Of a DNA stretch of 12,601 bases, positions 1-6,837 are shown piece after piece. This DNA comes from an uncultured Cloacibacillus sp. (GTDB lineage Bacteria > Synergistota > Synergistia > Synergistales > Synergistaceae), in assembly GCA_900544635.1 (NCBI GenBank), contig UQVV01000031.1, positions 1 to 12,601 on the forward strand. The letters run 5' to 3'. Numbering within the stretch: the stretch's first letter is position 1; each line of letters opens with the position of its first letter. The position numbers were made by a program, and so were the translations under genes. Below the pieces are notes generated by a model. The model was not told where the DNA came from, did no database searches, and saw nothing but the letters and a program-made list of their open reading frames with translations.

Positions 1-266
1 TCCGCGCCCGCGAAGTCCTCGGCTTTGAAGAGCTGCGTCGCGCGCATGTAATATTCCTCGGGCAGCACGTTCGTGCGGTAATACCACCAGCCGCCGCCCG
101 CGAATGCGGCGAGCAGCAGAAGCGCCGCCGCGATAAAAACCTTCCTCGGCACGCGCGGGCGCTGCGGCTTCTGCGCGCTCCAGCTCCGCTCCGCCTCGGT
201 CAGCCCTTTCTGCTCCTCCGGCACGGTCTCCGGACATTTTATATCTTCGTCATCGTTCAACGGCAT
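1..266 (-). CDS. N-terminal part of a single-pass membrane protein with TPR-like start (truncated by window edge)
   Basis: Reading the minus strand from an ATG at 264-266 gives 88 codons open to the window edge. The product begins MPLNDDEDIKCPETV. It has a charged Glu/Lys-rich cytoplasmic stretch (residues 1-42), a basic stop (RVPRK), one hydrophobic membrane segment at about 43-63 (VFIAAALLLLAAFAGGG), and then an extracytoplasmic region starting PEEYYMRATQLFKAEDFAGA, which resembles the first helix of a tetratricopeptide repeat. An N-terminal anchor followed by TPR-like helices suggests a periplasmic scaffold or adaptor, but no specific function can be assigned. The start is uncertain. No Shine-Dalgarno sequence precedes this ATG, the frame stays open upstream, and a TTG at 291-293 (leading into RGGPKLLT) is an alternative. 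The gene is divergent from the DUF2156 gene. Confidence 0.72.
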   Translation of the reverse strand, partial: MPLNDDEDIKCPETVPEEQKGLTEAERSWSAQKPQRPRVPRKVFIAAALLLLAAFAGGGWWYYRTNVLPEEYYMRATQLFKAEDFAGA

Positions 267-332
267 CGTCAGCAATTTCGGGCCGCCGCGCAAATATTCC
301 GGTAATCGCGGCCCTCTTCCTTTCCTCCGCAG

Positions 333-341
333 ATTGTAGCA
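333..341 (-). promoter_or_regulatory. Possible extended -10 promoter element for the leftward membrane-protein gene
   Basis: On the minus strand this reads TGCTACAAT, an extended -10 of the form TGnTAnAAT. It lies in the AT-rich centre of the 158-base divergent intergenic region, and a second TATAAT occurs at 345-350 on the same strand. No good -35 hexamer is visible at 16-18 bases. A polypurine run (GGAGGAAAGG, plus-strand complement about 319-328) lies just downstream. The call rests only on motif and position. Confidence 0.35.
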
Positions 342-411
342 GAAATTATATATTTTTTGGCTATGACGCTTTCTATAAATGGAGTAAAATCTTAATGCTA
401 ACGAATGAGCC

Positions 412-416
412 GGAGG
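412..416 (+). promoter_or_regulatory. Shine-Dalgarno GGAGG that fixes a GTG start at 425
   Basis: GGAGG lies 8 bases before an in-frame GTG (425-427). An upstream ATG at 395 is also in frame, with a weaker GGAG at 381-384 placed 10 bases away. The GTG start makes the protein begin at NLEFHDITL, which fits how DUF2156 proteins usually begin, so it is preferred. Confidence 0.7.
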
Positions 417-424
417 TAATTTGT

Positions 425-1330
425 GTGAATCTCGAATTTCACGATATAACGTTAGACGAAGCGCCGCACTACCTGGAGCATTGGAACATGTGCGCCCAGC
501 GCACGTCCGACTACTGTTTCCCGATAATCTGGAGCCTCGGCCCCGACTACGGGACGAAGATAGCCTACGACGAGGAGAACGACCTCTACTGGCTGCACCA
601 GCGCAAGGAGGGGCTCAACGACCTCGCGCCCGTCGGACGCTGGGAGCGGGACGACTGGCCGCGGATTCTGCGCGCGCACTACGGAGACGAGATAGAGATA
701 GACCTCGTGCCCGAGACGCTCGCCGCGATATGGACGCGCGAGCTCGAAGGCTGCGCCAAGGTCGAGACGACGGACGACCGCGGCACGTGGGAGTACCTCT
801 ACGACATCCACGCGCTCGCGACGCTGGCCGGGAACAAATACATGAAGAAGCGCAACCGCGTGAACCAGTTCCGCAAAAATTACGACTACGTCTACGAGCC
901 GCTGACGGACGCGATTCTCGACGAGATAATCGAATTCCAGCAGTCGTGGTGCCAGATAAACAACTGCGGGCAGAGCGAGGGGCTCGTCGAGGAGGACCAC
1001 GCGATTCACCGCATCCTGCACCACTGGCACGACATCCCGAACCTCTGCGGCGGGGCCATCCGCGTCGGCAAAAAAATCGAAGCCTACACCGTCGGCGAGC
1101 TCGCTGGCAACATGCTCGTCGTCCACTACGAGAAGGCGAGCCTCGAATACGGCGCGGCCTACCAGGTCATCAACAAGGAATTCCTCTCGCACATGGTCGC
1201 GGAGCACCCGGAGCTCGAAATAGTGAACCGCGAGGAGGACATGAACGACGAAGGGCTTCGCGCCGCGAAGATGTCCTACCTGCCCACGGGCTTCCTCAAG
1301 GAATGCCGGGTCAACATCAGATTTATATGA
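425..1330 (+). CDS. DUF2156 family protein (phosphatidylglycerol lysyltransferase C-terminal-like, GNAT fold)
   Basis: This is a 301-residue soluble protein covering the LPG_synthase_C/DUF2156 fold, the acyltransferase-like double GNAT domain found at the C-terminus of MprF lysyl-phosphatidylglycerol synthases. The membrane flippase part of MprF is absent. Recognisable family blocks are the [20 protein letters not shown] stretch followed by [10 protein letters not shown] (residues about 122-151), [17 protein letters not shown] (234-250), and [19 protein letters not shown] (267-285). The family uses aminoacyl-tRNA or acyl donors in characterised members, but the substrate of stand-alone forms is mostly unknown, so lipid aminoacylation is only a possibility. 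There is no signal peptide or membrane helix, so it is cytoplasmic. The peptidyl-prolyl isomerase gene follows after 43 bases with no terminator between, so read-through is possible. The family call is secure; the biochemical role is not. Confidence 0.88.
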   Translation: MNLEFHDITLDEAPHYLEHWNMCAQRTSDYCFPIIWSLGPDYGTKIAYDEENDLYWLHQRKEGLNDLAPVGRWERDDWPRILRAHYGDEIEIDLVPETLAAIWTRELEGCAKVETTDDRGTWEYLYDIHALATLAGNKYMKKRNRVNQFRKNYDYVYEPLTDAILDEIIEFQQSWCQINNCGQSEGLVEEDHAIHRILHHWHDIPNLCGGAIRVGKKIEAYTVGELAGNMLVVHYEKASLEYGAAYQVINKEFLSHMVAEHPELEIVNREEDMNDEGLRAAKMSYLPTGFLKECRVNIRFI

Positions 1331-1336
1331 TAAAAT
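1328..1336 (+). promoter_or_regulatory. Possible extended -10 element for the peptidyl-prolyl isomerase gene
   Basis: TGATAAAAT begins at the stop codon of the DUF2156 gene and fits the extended -10 form TGnTAnAAT. Transcription would start near 1343, downstream of the weaker AGGAG at 1339-1343 and upstream of the GGAGG at 1363-1367, which favours the 1374 start. No clear -35 box is visible. Confidence 0.35.
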
Positions 1337-1362
1337 GCAGGAGCTGATCAACATGACGAAAC

Positions 1363-1367
1363 GGAGG
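1363..1367 (+). promoter_or_regulatory. Shine-Dalgarno GGAGG for the ATG at 1374
   Basis: GGAGG lies 6 bases before ATG 1374. An in-frame ATG at 1353, preceded by AGGAG at 1339-1343 with 9 bases spacing, is a real alternative that would add TKRRTT to the signal-peptide n-region. Confidence 0.6.
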
Positions 1368-1373
1368 ACTACC

Positions 1374-1925
1374 ATGATGAAAATTCTTGCTCTCAGCGCA
1401 ATGGTCGCGGCGGCGGCGCTCGCCCCCTTCGCGGCGAAGCCGGCGGAGGCCGCCGAGGCCGCGAGACAGACCGCGGTGTTTGAGACGAACTACGGCACGT
1501 TCAAGATCGAGCTTTACAACGACCTCGCGCCGAACACGGTCAAGAACTTCACCGACCTCGCGGGTAAGGGCTTCTACGACGGGCTCACCTTCCACCGCGT
1601 CATCGACGAGTTCATGATCCAGGGCGGCTGCCCGAAGGGCAACGGCACCGGCGGCCCGGGCTACGTCATCAAGGACGAGTTCGGCAAGGGGCTGCGCCAC
1701 GACAAGCCCGGCGTGCTCTCGATGGCGAACGCGGGGCCGGACACGGGCGGCTCGCAGTTCTTTATAACGCTCGTGCCGACGCCGTGGCTCGACGGCAAGC
1801 ACGCGATATTCGGACAGGTGAAGGAAGGCATGGAGGTCGTCGAGAAGATAGGCAAGCTTCCGACAGACTCGATGGACCGTCCGCTTAAGAAGGTCGTCAT
1901 CGAAAAGCTGACGATCGAGGGCTAG
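1374..1925 (+). CDS. Secreted cyclophilin-type peptidyl-prolyl cis-trans isomerase
   Basis: This 183-residue cyclophilin interconverts cis and trans peptide bonds before proline and probably assists folding in the periplasm. A signal peptide ([20 protein letters not shown], cleavage likely near AKPAEA) precedes the domain, which starts at [16 protein letters not shown]. Active-site blocks are intact: [13 protein letters not shown] (catalytic Arg, Phe, Gln), then [20 protein letters not shown] (Met, Ala-Asn, Gln, Phe), then [12 protein letters not shown]. The LDGKH block carries His where human cyclophilin A has its drug-contact Trp, as is usual in bacterial PpiA/PpiB proteins. The length fits a single-domain periplasmic cyclophilin, and no lipobox cysteine is present. 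The gene ends in its own strong terminator. The start could also be 1353. Family and export are clear; client proteins are unknown. Confidence 0.94.
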   Translation: MMKILALSAMVAAAALAPFAAKPAEAAEAARQTAVFETNYGTFKIELYNDLAPNTVKNFTDLAGKGFYDGLTFHRVIDEFMIQGGCPKGNGTGGPGYVIKDEFGKGLRHDKPGVLSMANAGPDTGGSQFFITLVPTPWLDGKHAIFGQVKEGMEVVEKIGKLPTDSMDRPLKKVVIEKLTIEG

Positions 1926-1950
1926 TTTCACCGAAATCATAAAAACGCAC

Positions 1951-1980
1951 GGGCGGCTCGTTGTGAGCCGCCTCTTTTTT
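1951..1980 (+). terminator. Rho-independent terminator after the peptidyl-prolyl isomerase gene
   Basis: A perfect 8-base-pair stem, GGCGGCTC (1952-1959) with GAGCCGCC (1965-1972), closes a 5-base loop (GTTGT) and is followed by TCTTTTTT. It lies 26 bases after the stop codon and ends before the putative kinase promoter. Confidence 0.92.
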
Positions 1981-2000
1981 GTGCAAATCGCGCGGCGTTG

Positions 2001-2009
2001 TGCTAAAAT
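2001..2009 (+). promoter_or_regulatory. Extended -10 promoter element for the nucleoside kinase gene
   Basis: TGCTAAAAT fits TGnTAnAAT. It lies just downstream of the preceding terminator and about 40 bases before the ribosome binding site. A weak -35 candidate, TTGTGC (1979-1984), has a long 19-base spacer, so recognition would rely on the extended -10. Confidence 0.5.
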
Positions 2010-2049
2010 GCTTAAATGTAGTCTGATGCCTGATACTTCGCAGGCAATT

Positions 2050-2054
2050 GGAGG
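2050..2054 (+). promoter_or_regulatory. Shine-Dalgarno GGAGG that fixes a GTG start at 2062
   Basis: GGAGG lies 7 bases upstream of GTG 2062-2064. The frame is open back to 1963, but that extension would run through the upstream terminator tail and promoter and adds an unrelated 33-residue leader, so the GTG start is chosen. Confidence 0.8.
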
Positions 2055-2061
2055 AAATGCC

Positions 2062-3702
2062 GTGAGCTTTGAAATAAAAATAAAAGACGCCTGTACGCTC
2101 AGCAGCGACAAAACCATTACGGCCCGCGAGGCGCTCGCCCTCTCGAACTTCCCGAAGAAGGAGGCGGTCGTGGCCTGCCGCGTGAACCGCGAGCAGCGCC
2201 CGCTCTCCTGGGAGCTCGTGATGGACTCCTACATAGAATTCATAACCACGGACAGCATAGAGGGCATAGAGGTCTACACGCGCACGCTCGCCTTCCTGCT
2301 GACGGCCGCCGCGACGCGCGTGCTCGGCGTGCGGCTGCACCTCACGCAGTCGATGTTCTACTCGTACTTCTACGAGTCGCCGGAGCGCGAGCTGAGCGAA
2401 GAGGACTGCGCCGCGCTGCGCGCCGAGATGCGCCGCATGGCGGAGGAGGACGAGCCGATACGCCGCGAGGTCTTCCCGATAGACGTGGCGCGCGCGATGA
2501 TGTCCGCGCTCGGCTACAGCGACAAGGAGGAGCTGCTGCGCTACGCGGGGACGGACCCCGTGATTCTCTACAGATGCGGCGGCGTCTACGACTTTTTCGG
2601 CGGCGCGCTCGCGGACCGCGCCTCGCTCACGCCGACCTTCGAGCTGCATCCGTACCGCGGCGGCCTTTTCATCTCGGGCCCGACGCTCTCCGACCCATGC
2701 AAGACTATGCCCTTCTCCGAATCGCCGAAGCTCTTCAGGCTCATACAGGAGCACACCGCGTGGCTGAAAAATCTTGACGTCAGCACATGCGCGGGAATTC
2801 ATAAAATCGTAACGGATGGCGGCTCGCGCGACCTCATCATGCTCTGCGAGGCTCTGCACACGAAGATGCTGAGCCACATCGCCGAGGAGATAGAGGCGCG
2901 CCCGGAGGTGCGGCTGCTCTGTCTGGCGGGGCCGTCGAGCTCCGGCAAGACGACGTCGTCGCGCAGGCTGCGCGTTCAGCTTCTCGCCTCCGGCATACGC
3001 TCGCGGACGCTCGAGCTCGACAACTATTTCGTAGACCGTGAACGCACGCCGCTCGACCGCGACGGCAAGCCGGATTTCGAGGCGCTTGAGGCGCTCGACC
3101 TCGAGCTCGTCAACGAGCAGATTTCAGCTCTGCTTGCGGGCAAAGAGGTGGACGTTCCGAAGTTCGACTTCCTCACCGGCAAGCGCACGAAGGGGCGGAA
3201 GATGCGCCTCGCGCCGAACGAGCTGCTCGTCATCGAGGGCATCCACGGCCTCAACAGCAGGCTGACGCAGAGCGTCCCCGCGGATAAAAAATACAAAATT
3301 TTCATCTGCCCGCTGACGGGCACGAACATAGATTTCCACAACAGGCTCGGCACGACCGACACGCGGCTCATCCGCCGCCTCGTGCGCGACGCGCGGACGC
3401 GCGGACATTCCGCCGAGGCGACGCTCAAACAGTGGCCCTCCGTCGTGCGCGGCTCGTTCCGCCACATCTTCCCGTATCAGGACAACGCGGACGCGATATT
3501 CAACACGGCGCTCGCCTACGAGATCCCCGTGCTCAAGGGCTACGTCGTCCCGCTGCTGAAGACTGTGCCGGAGGATTCCCCCGTATACGGCGAGGCGCAG
3601 AGGCTCCTCGCGATGCTTCATTTCGTCCCCGTCATTCCGTCGGACGACGTGCCGAACCTCTCTATCATCAGAGAGTTCATCGGCGGGAGCTGTTTTGAAT
3701 AG
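2062..3702 (+). CDS. Nucleoside (uridine) kinase fused to N-terminal TGS and ThrRS-like second domain
   Basis: This 546-residue protein has three parts: a TGS-like ubiquitin-fold domain (residues about 1-65, SFEIKIKDACTL...), a threonyl/alanyl-tRNA synthetase second additional (SAD)-like domain (about 66-235, through YRCGGVYDFFGG and FELHPYRGG), and a phosphoribulokinase/uridine-kinase P-loop domain (about 280-546). Kinase motifs visible are the Walker A GPSSSGKT (290-297), DNYFVDR (320-326), PDFEALEALD (337-346) in the nucleoside-binding position, VIEGIHGLN (391-399), and the conserved RRLVRDARTRGHSAE block. It presumably phosphorylates uridine or a related nucleoside with NTP in salvage. 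The architecture is known (Thermotoga has a similar protein), but the substrate and the purpose of the synthetase-like part are not established. The His pair used for tRNA editing in ThrRS is not apparent. It appears monocistronic, with its own promoter, but its terminator abuts the SNF2 gene. Confidence 0.9.
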   Translation: MSFEIKIKDACTLSSDKTITAREALALSNFPKKEAVVACRVNREQRPLSWELVMDSYIEFITTDSIEGIEVYTRTLAFLLTAAATRVLGVRLHLTQSMFYSYFYESPERELSEEDCAALRAEMRRMAEEDEPIRREVFPIDVARAMMSALGYSDKEELLRYAGTDPVILYRCGGVYDFFGGALADRASLTPTFELHPYRGGLFISGPTLSDPCKTMPFSESPKLFRLIQEHTAWLKNLDVSTCAGIHKIVTDGGSRDLIMLCEALHTKMLSHIAEEIEARPEVRLLCLAGPSSSGKTTSSRRLRVQLLASGIRSRTLELDNYFVDRERTPLDRDGKPDFEALEALDLELVNEQISALLAGKEVDVPKFDFLTGKRTKGRKMRLAPNELLVIEGIHGLNSRLTQSVPADKKYKIFICPLTGTNIDFHNRLGTTDTRLIRRLVRDARTRGHSAEATLKQWPSVVRGSFRHIFPYQDNADAIFNTALAYEIPVLKGYVVPLLKTVPEDSPVYGEAQRLLAMLHFVPVIPSDDVPNLSIIREFIGGSCFE

Positions 3703-3712
3703 GTAAATAACG

Positions 3713-3748
3713 AAGGCGCGCGGCGCGGAAGAGCCGTCCGCCTTTTTT
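3713..3748 (+). terminator. Hairpin terminator (possible attenuator) immediately before the SNF2 gene
   Basis: AAGGCG (3713-3718) pairs with CGCCTT (3739-3744). After a two-base mismatch, CGGC (3721-3724) pairs with GCCG (3733-3736) around a short loop, and a run of six T (3743-3748) follows. It ends 7 bases before the GAGGT ribosome binding site (3756-3760) of the next gene, leaving no room for a promoter between them. Confidence 0.8.
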
Positions 3749-3765
3749 ATGCAGCGAGGTTTCAG

Positions 3766-6700
3766 ATGCTGATTCTACATTTGGCGTACGAACAGAATTG
3801 CGTATATCTCTGGGGCGAGGTCTCCTTCGACAGGCTGCGCCGTCCGAAGCCCGGCGAGGACGGCTACGCTGCGCTGCCGTGGGGCGCGAAGCCCGCGGAG
3901 CTGCGCGCCGCGCTCAAGGAGACGGGCGTGCGGAACGCGCGCAAGACCAACGAGCTCGCGACGCACATATACATATTGCTCCCCGCGAAGGACGGCGTCC
4001 CCGCGCCGTCGGACGGCATACTCGGCGACGCGCCGCAGTCCGCGGGCGAGGCGAAGCTCGAAATTTTCCGCGTTCCCGCGCTTCCGGTCGAGTTCGCGGA
4101 GTTCGCCGCGATGCTGCGCATGATGCGCGAGTGCGGCGAAAGGATACCGGCCCCCGGAATAATCCTCGCCGACGACTTCAAATACCTCTGCCGCGCGCTC
4201 GAGTACGCGGCGGCGCTCGTGCAGCGCGGGACCTACATCCCCGATATGGAGCCGTTCCTTGAGACCTACGCCTCGCAGTGGCGGCCCGTCATACTCGCGA
4301 AATATCAGGACGAATTCTCGGCCTTCGCGAAGGCCATGCCGCCCGTCCTCTGCGGCGTATTCCTCGACGAGCCGCAGGAGACGCCGCGCAGGAAGCGCGA
4401 GAACGCGATGCTGATACTCGAGGGGCTCATCGACTCGATGATACGCGCCTCGCAGCACGGGGCGTCGGAGATGGGGCGGCGCATAAACTCGGGCAACCCG
4501 CACGAAATCTGGATACGCTCGCTGATATGGAAGCGCGCCCCGCTGCTGCAGTGGCACGACGAGATGGCGGCGCTCTATCCGCAGATACGCGACTGGGCCG
4601 ACTCGCTGAAGGCCGTCACCGCGCAGCCGTGGCGTCTCTTCATGCGCATAGAGGAGCCCTCGACCGACGAAAACGTCTGGCGGCTCTCGTGGCATCTTCA
4701 ATCGACGCAGGACCCGTCGCTGATAATCCCCGCCGAGCGCGTGTGGAGCCCCGGCGACGCGGAGCGCGCGTGGTTCGACCATACGCACACGAACCCGCGC
4801 CGCTACATGCTCCAGATACTGGGGCACCTCGCCTCGCACATACCGGTGATAGCCGAGAGCCTCGAAACGCCCTTCCCCTGCGAATGCAGGCTCGACGCGG
4901 ACGACCTTTTCGACTTTTTACAGAATCACGTGACCTCGATAATAGACCAGGGCATTCAGGTGCAGCTCCCCTCGGCGTGGGGGCAGCTCTCCGACCGCCC
5001 GCGCCTCTCGGTGCGCGCCGAGCTGCGCGACGCGAACGCCTTCGTCCCCGGCGGGCAGATGAGCCTCGACGACATGCTCGACGTCGACTGGTCCGTCGCG
5101 CTCGGCGGAGACATACTGACGCAGGAGGAGCTCGCGACGCTCGCCGAGCTCAAGACGCCGCTGACGAACCTGCGCGGGCGCTGGGTCATCATCTACCGCG
5201 ACGAAGTGGAGAAGATAACCGCGGCCCTCAAGAAAATGCCTCAGAAGATAGAGCGCCGCGAAGCGCTGCTCTCCTCGCTGCGGCAGGACTACAACGACGC
5301 GCCGCTCTCCGCCGTCGCGGGCTCGCCGTGGATAGACTCGGTGCGCGCGCTGCTCTCCGGCTCCGCGCCGCTCGAGGAGATGGACGCGCCAGAGGGCTTC
5401 TGCGGGCGGCTGCGCCCCTATCAGGCGAAAGGGCTCGCGTGGCTCGTGCGCCTCATACGCCTCGGCATGGGCGCGTGCCTCGCCGACGACATGGGCCTCG
5501 GCAAGACGGTGCAGACGCTCGCGCTCATCAAAAATCTGCGCGTGCGCGGCGAAAAGCGGCCGATACTGCTCATCTGCCCGACCTCCGTGATGGAGAACTG
5601 GCGGCGCGAGACGGAGAAATTCACGCCCGGCACGAAAACGCTCATACACCACGGAATAAAGCGCAGCCGCGGCAACATCTTCACGGACGGCGGCCTCGAG
5701 GAGACGCTCGTCATATCGTCATACTCGCTGCTCCACCGCGACAGCGCGCTCTTCTCGAAGATAGAATGGGCCGGCGTCATACTCGACGAGGCCCAGAACA
5801 TAAAGAACCCCGACACCTACCAGTCGCGCGCCGCGCGCTCGCTCAAGGCGGACTGGCACATAGCGCTCACCGGCACGCCGGTCGAGAACCACGTCGGCGA
5901 CATGTGGTCTCTGATGGAATTCCTCATGCCCGGCCTCATGCCGAACCGCGCCCGCTTCGCGCGCGAAATCCTGCGCCCCGTCCAGGCCGGCGAGAAAAAA
6001 GCGATGGACCGCGTGCGCCGCATGACCGCGCCCTTCATCCTGCGCCGCCTCAAAACGGACAAGGAAATAATCGACGACCTTCCCGAAAAAATCGAGACGA
6101 AAGAATTCTGCACGCTGAGCCGCGAGCAGGCGAGCCTCTACAGCGCCGTCACTACCGCGCTCGCGCAGGAGCTCGAAGGCGCGGAGGGCATCAAGCGCAA
6201 GGGCGTCGTCCTCGGCGCGATAACGGCGCTCAAGCAGATATGCGACCACCCGCTGCTCTACGTCAAGGACAAATCCGACTACAAAAACCGCTCAGGGAAA
6301 ATGGCGCGCCTCGCCGAAATCGCCGAAGAAATGCTCGCCGCGGGCGACCGCGCGCTCATCTTCACGCAATACGCCGAGATGGGCGCGATACTCAAAAAAT
6401 TCCTCCAGGAGATGTTCGGCCGCGAGGCGCTCTTCCTGCACGGCGGCGTGCCGCGCGAGAAGCGCGACGAAATGGTGCGCCGCTTCCAGGAGGACGAGAA
6501 CGCGCCGCCCTTCTTCATACTCTCGCTCAAAGCGGGCGGCACGGGGCTGAACCTCACGCGCGCGAACCACGTCGTCATGTTCGACCGCTGGTGGAACCCC
6601 GCCGTCGAGCAGCAGGCCGTCGACCGCGCGTACAGAATAGGCCAGCGCAGCAACGTGCAGGTACACTACTTCTGCTGCCGCGGCACGCTCGAAGAAAAAA

Positions 6701-6837
6701 TAGAAGCTTTGATTGAATCGAAAAAAGAGCTCGCCTCGATGCTCGTCGGCACCGGCGAAAGCTGGCTCACCGAAATGAGCGACAGCGACCTTTACGAGCT
6801 CTTCTCGCTCGAAAAAGAGGCGGTGGAAAGCATATGA
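3766..6837 (+). CDS. SNF2-family DEAD/DEAH helicase (Swi2/Snf2 ATPase) with bacterial SNF2-associated N-terminal domain
   Basis: This 1023-residue double-stranded-DNA translocase ATPase probably remodels or removes DNA-bound proteins. Residues about 1-530 match the bacterial SNF2 helicase-associated region (DUF3670-like), with WRLSWHLQSTQDPSLIIPAE typical of it. The SNF2_N ATPase lobe follows, with LADDMGLGKT (Walker A, 572-581), CPTSVMENW (motif Ia), LDEAQNIKNP (Walker B DEAQ, 674-677) and LTGTPVENHVGDMWSLMEF (motif III). The helicase C lobe has ILSLKAGGTGLNLT and QQAVDRAYRIGQ (motif VI, 949-960, arginine fingers intact). All catalytic motifs are present, so it should be active. No nuclease, methylase or DNA-binding domain is recognisable. 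The start is supported by GAGGT 5 bases upstream. Its stop overlaps the SWIM protein start by 4 bases, so the two are translationally coupled and probably work together. Confidence 0.93.
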   Translation: MLILHLAYEQNCVYLWGEVSFDRLRRPKPGEDGYAALPWGAKPAELRAALKETGVRNARKTNELATHIYILLPAKDGVPAPSDGILGDAPQSAGEAKLEIFRVPALPVEFAEFAAMLRMMRECGERIPAPGIILADDFKYLCRALEYAAALVQRGTYIPDMEPFLETYASQWRPVILAKYQDEFSAFAKAMPPVLCGVFLDEPQETPRRKRENAMLILEGLIDSMIRASQHGASEMGRRINSGNPHEIWIRSLIWKRAPLLQWHDEMAALYPQIRDWADSLKAVTAQPWRLFMRIEEPSTDENVWRLSWHLQSTQDPSLIIPAERVWSPGDAERAWFDHTHTNPRRYMLQILGHLASHIPVIAESLETPFPCECRLDADDLFDFLQNHVTSIIDQGIQVQLPSAWGQLSDRPRLSVRAELRDANAFVPGGQMSLDDMLDVDWSVALGGDILTQEELATLAELKTPLTNLRGRWVIIYRDEVEKITAALKKMPQKIERREALLSSLRQDYNDAPLSAVAGSPWIDSVRALLSGSAPLEEMDAPEGFCGRLRPYQAKGLAWLVRLIRLGMGACLADDMGLGKTVQTLALIKNLRVRGEKRPILLICPTSVMENWRRETEKFTPGTKTLIHHGIKRSRGNIFTDGGLEETLVISSYSLLHRDSALFSKIEWAGVILDEAQNIKNPDTYQSRAARSLKADWHIALTGTPVENHVGDMWSLMEFLMPGLMPNRARFAREILRPVQAGEKKAMDRVRRMTAPFILRRLKTDKEIIDDLPEKIETKEFCTLSREQASLYSAVTTALAQELEGAEGIKRKGVVLGAITALKQICDHPLLYVKDKSDYKNRSGKMARLAEIAEEMLAAGDRALIFTQYAEMGAILKKFLQEMFGREALFLHGGVPREKRDEMVRRFQEDENAPPFFILSLKAGGTGLNLTRANHVVMFDRWWNPAVEQQAVDRAYRIGQRSNVQVHYFCCRGTLEEKIEALIESKKELASMLVGTGESWLTEMSDSDLYELFSLEKEAVESI

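Noticed and set aside
452..1375. Long minus-strand open frame opposite the DUF2156 gene
   Set aside because: Its composition is that of an antisense shadow (Val, Leu, Arg, Ala) and the plus strand carries conserved family blocks.
4278..6716. An 812-codon plus-strand frame inside the SNF2 gene
   Set aside because: It is dominated by Arg, Ala, Pro and His, with no domain or ribosome binding site, and lies wholly within the SNF2 frame that carries all helicase motifs.
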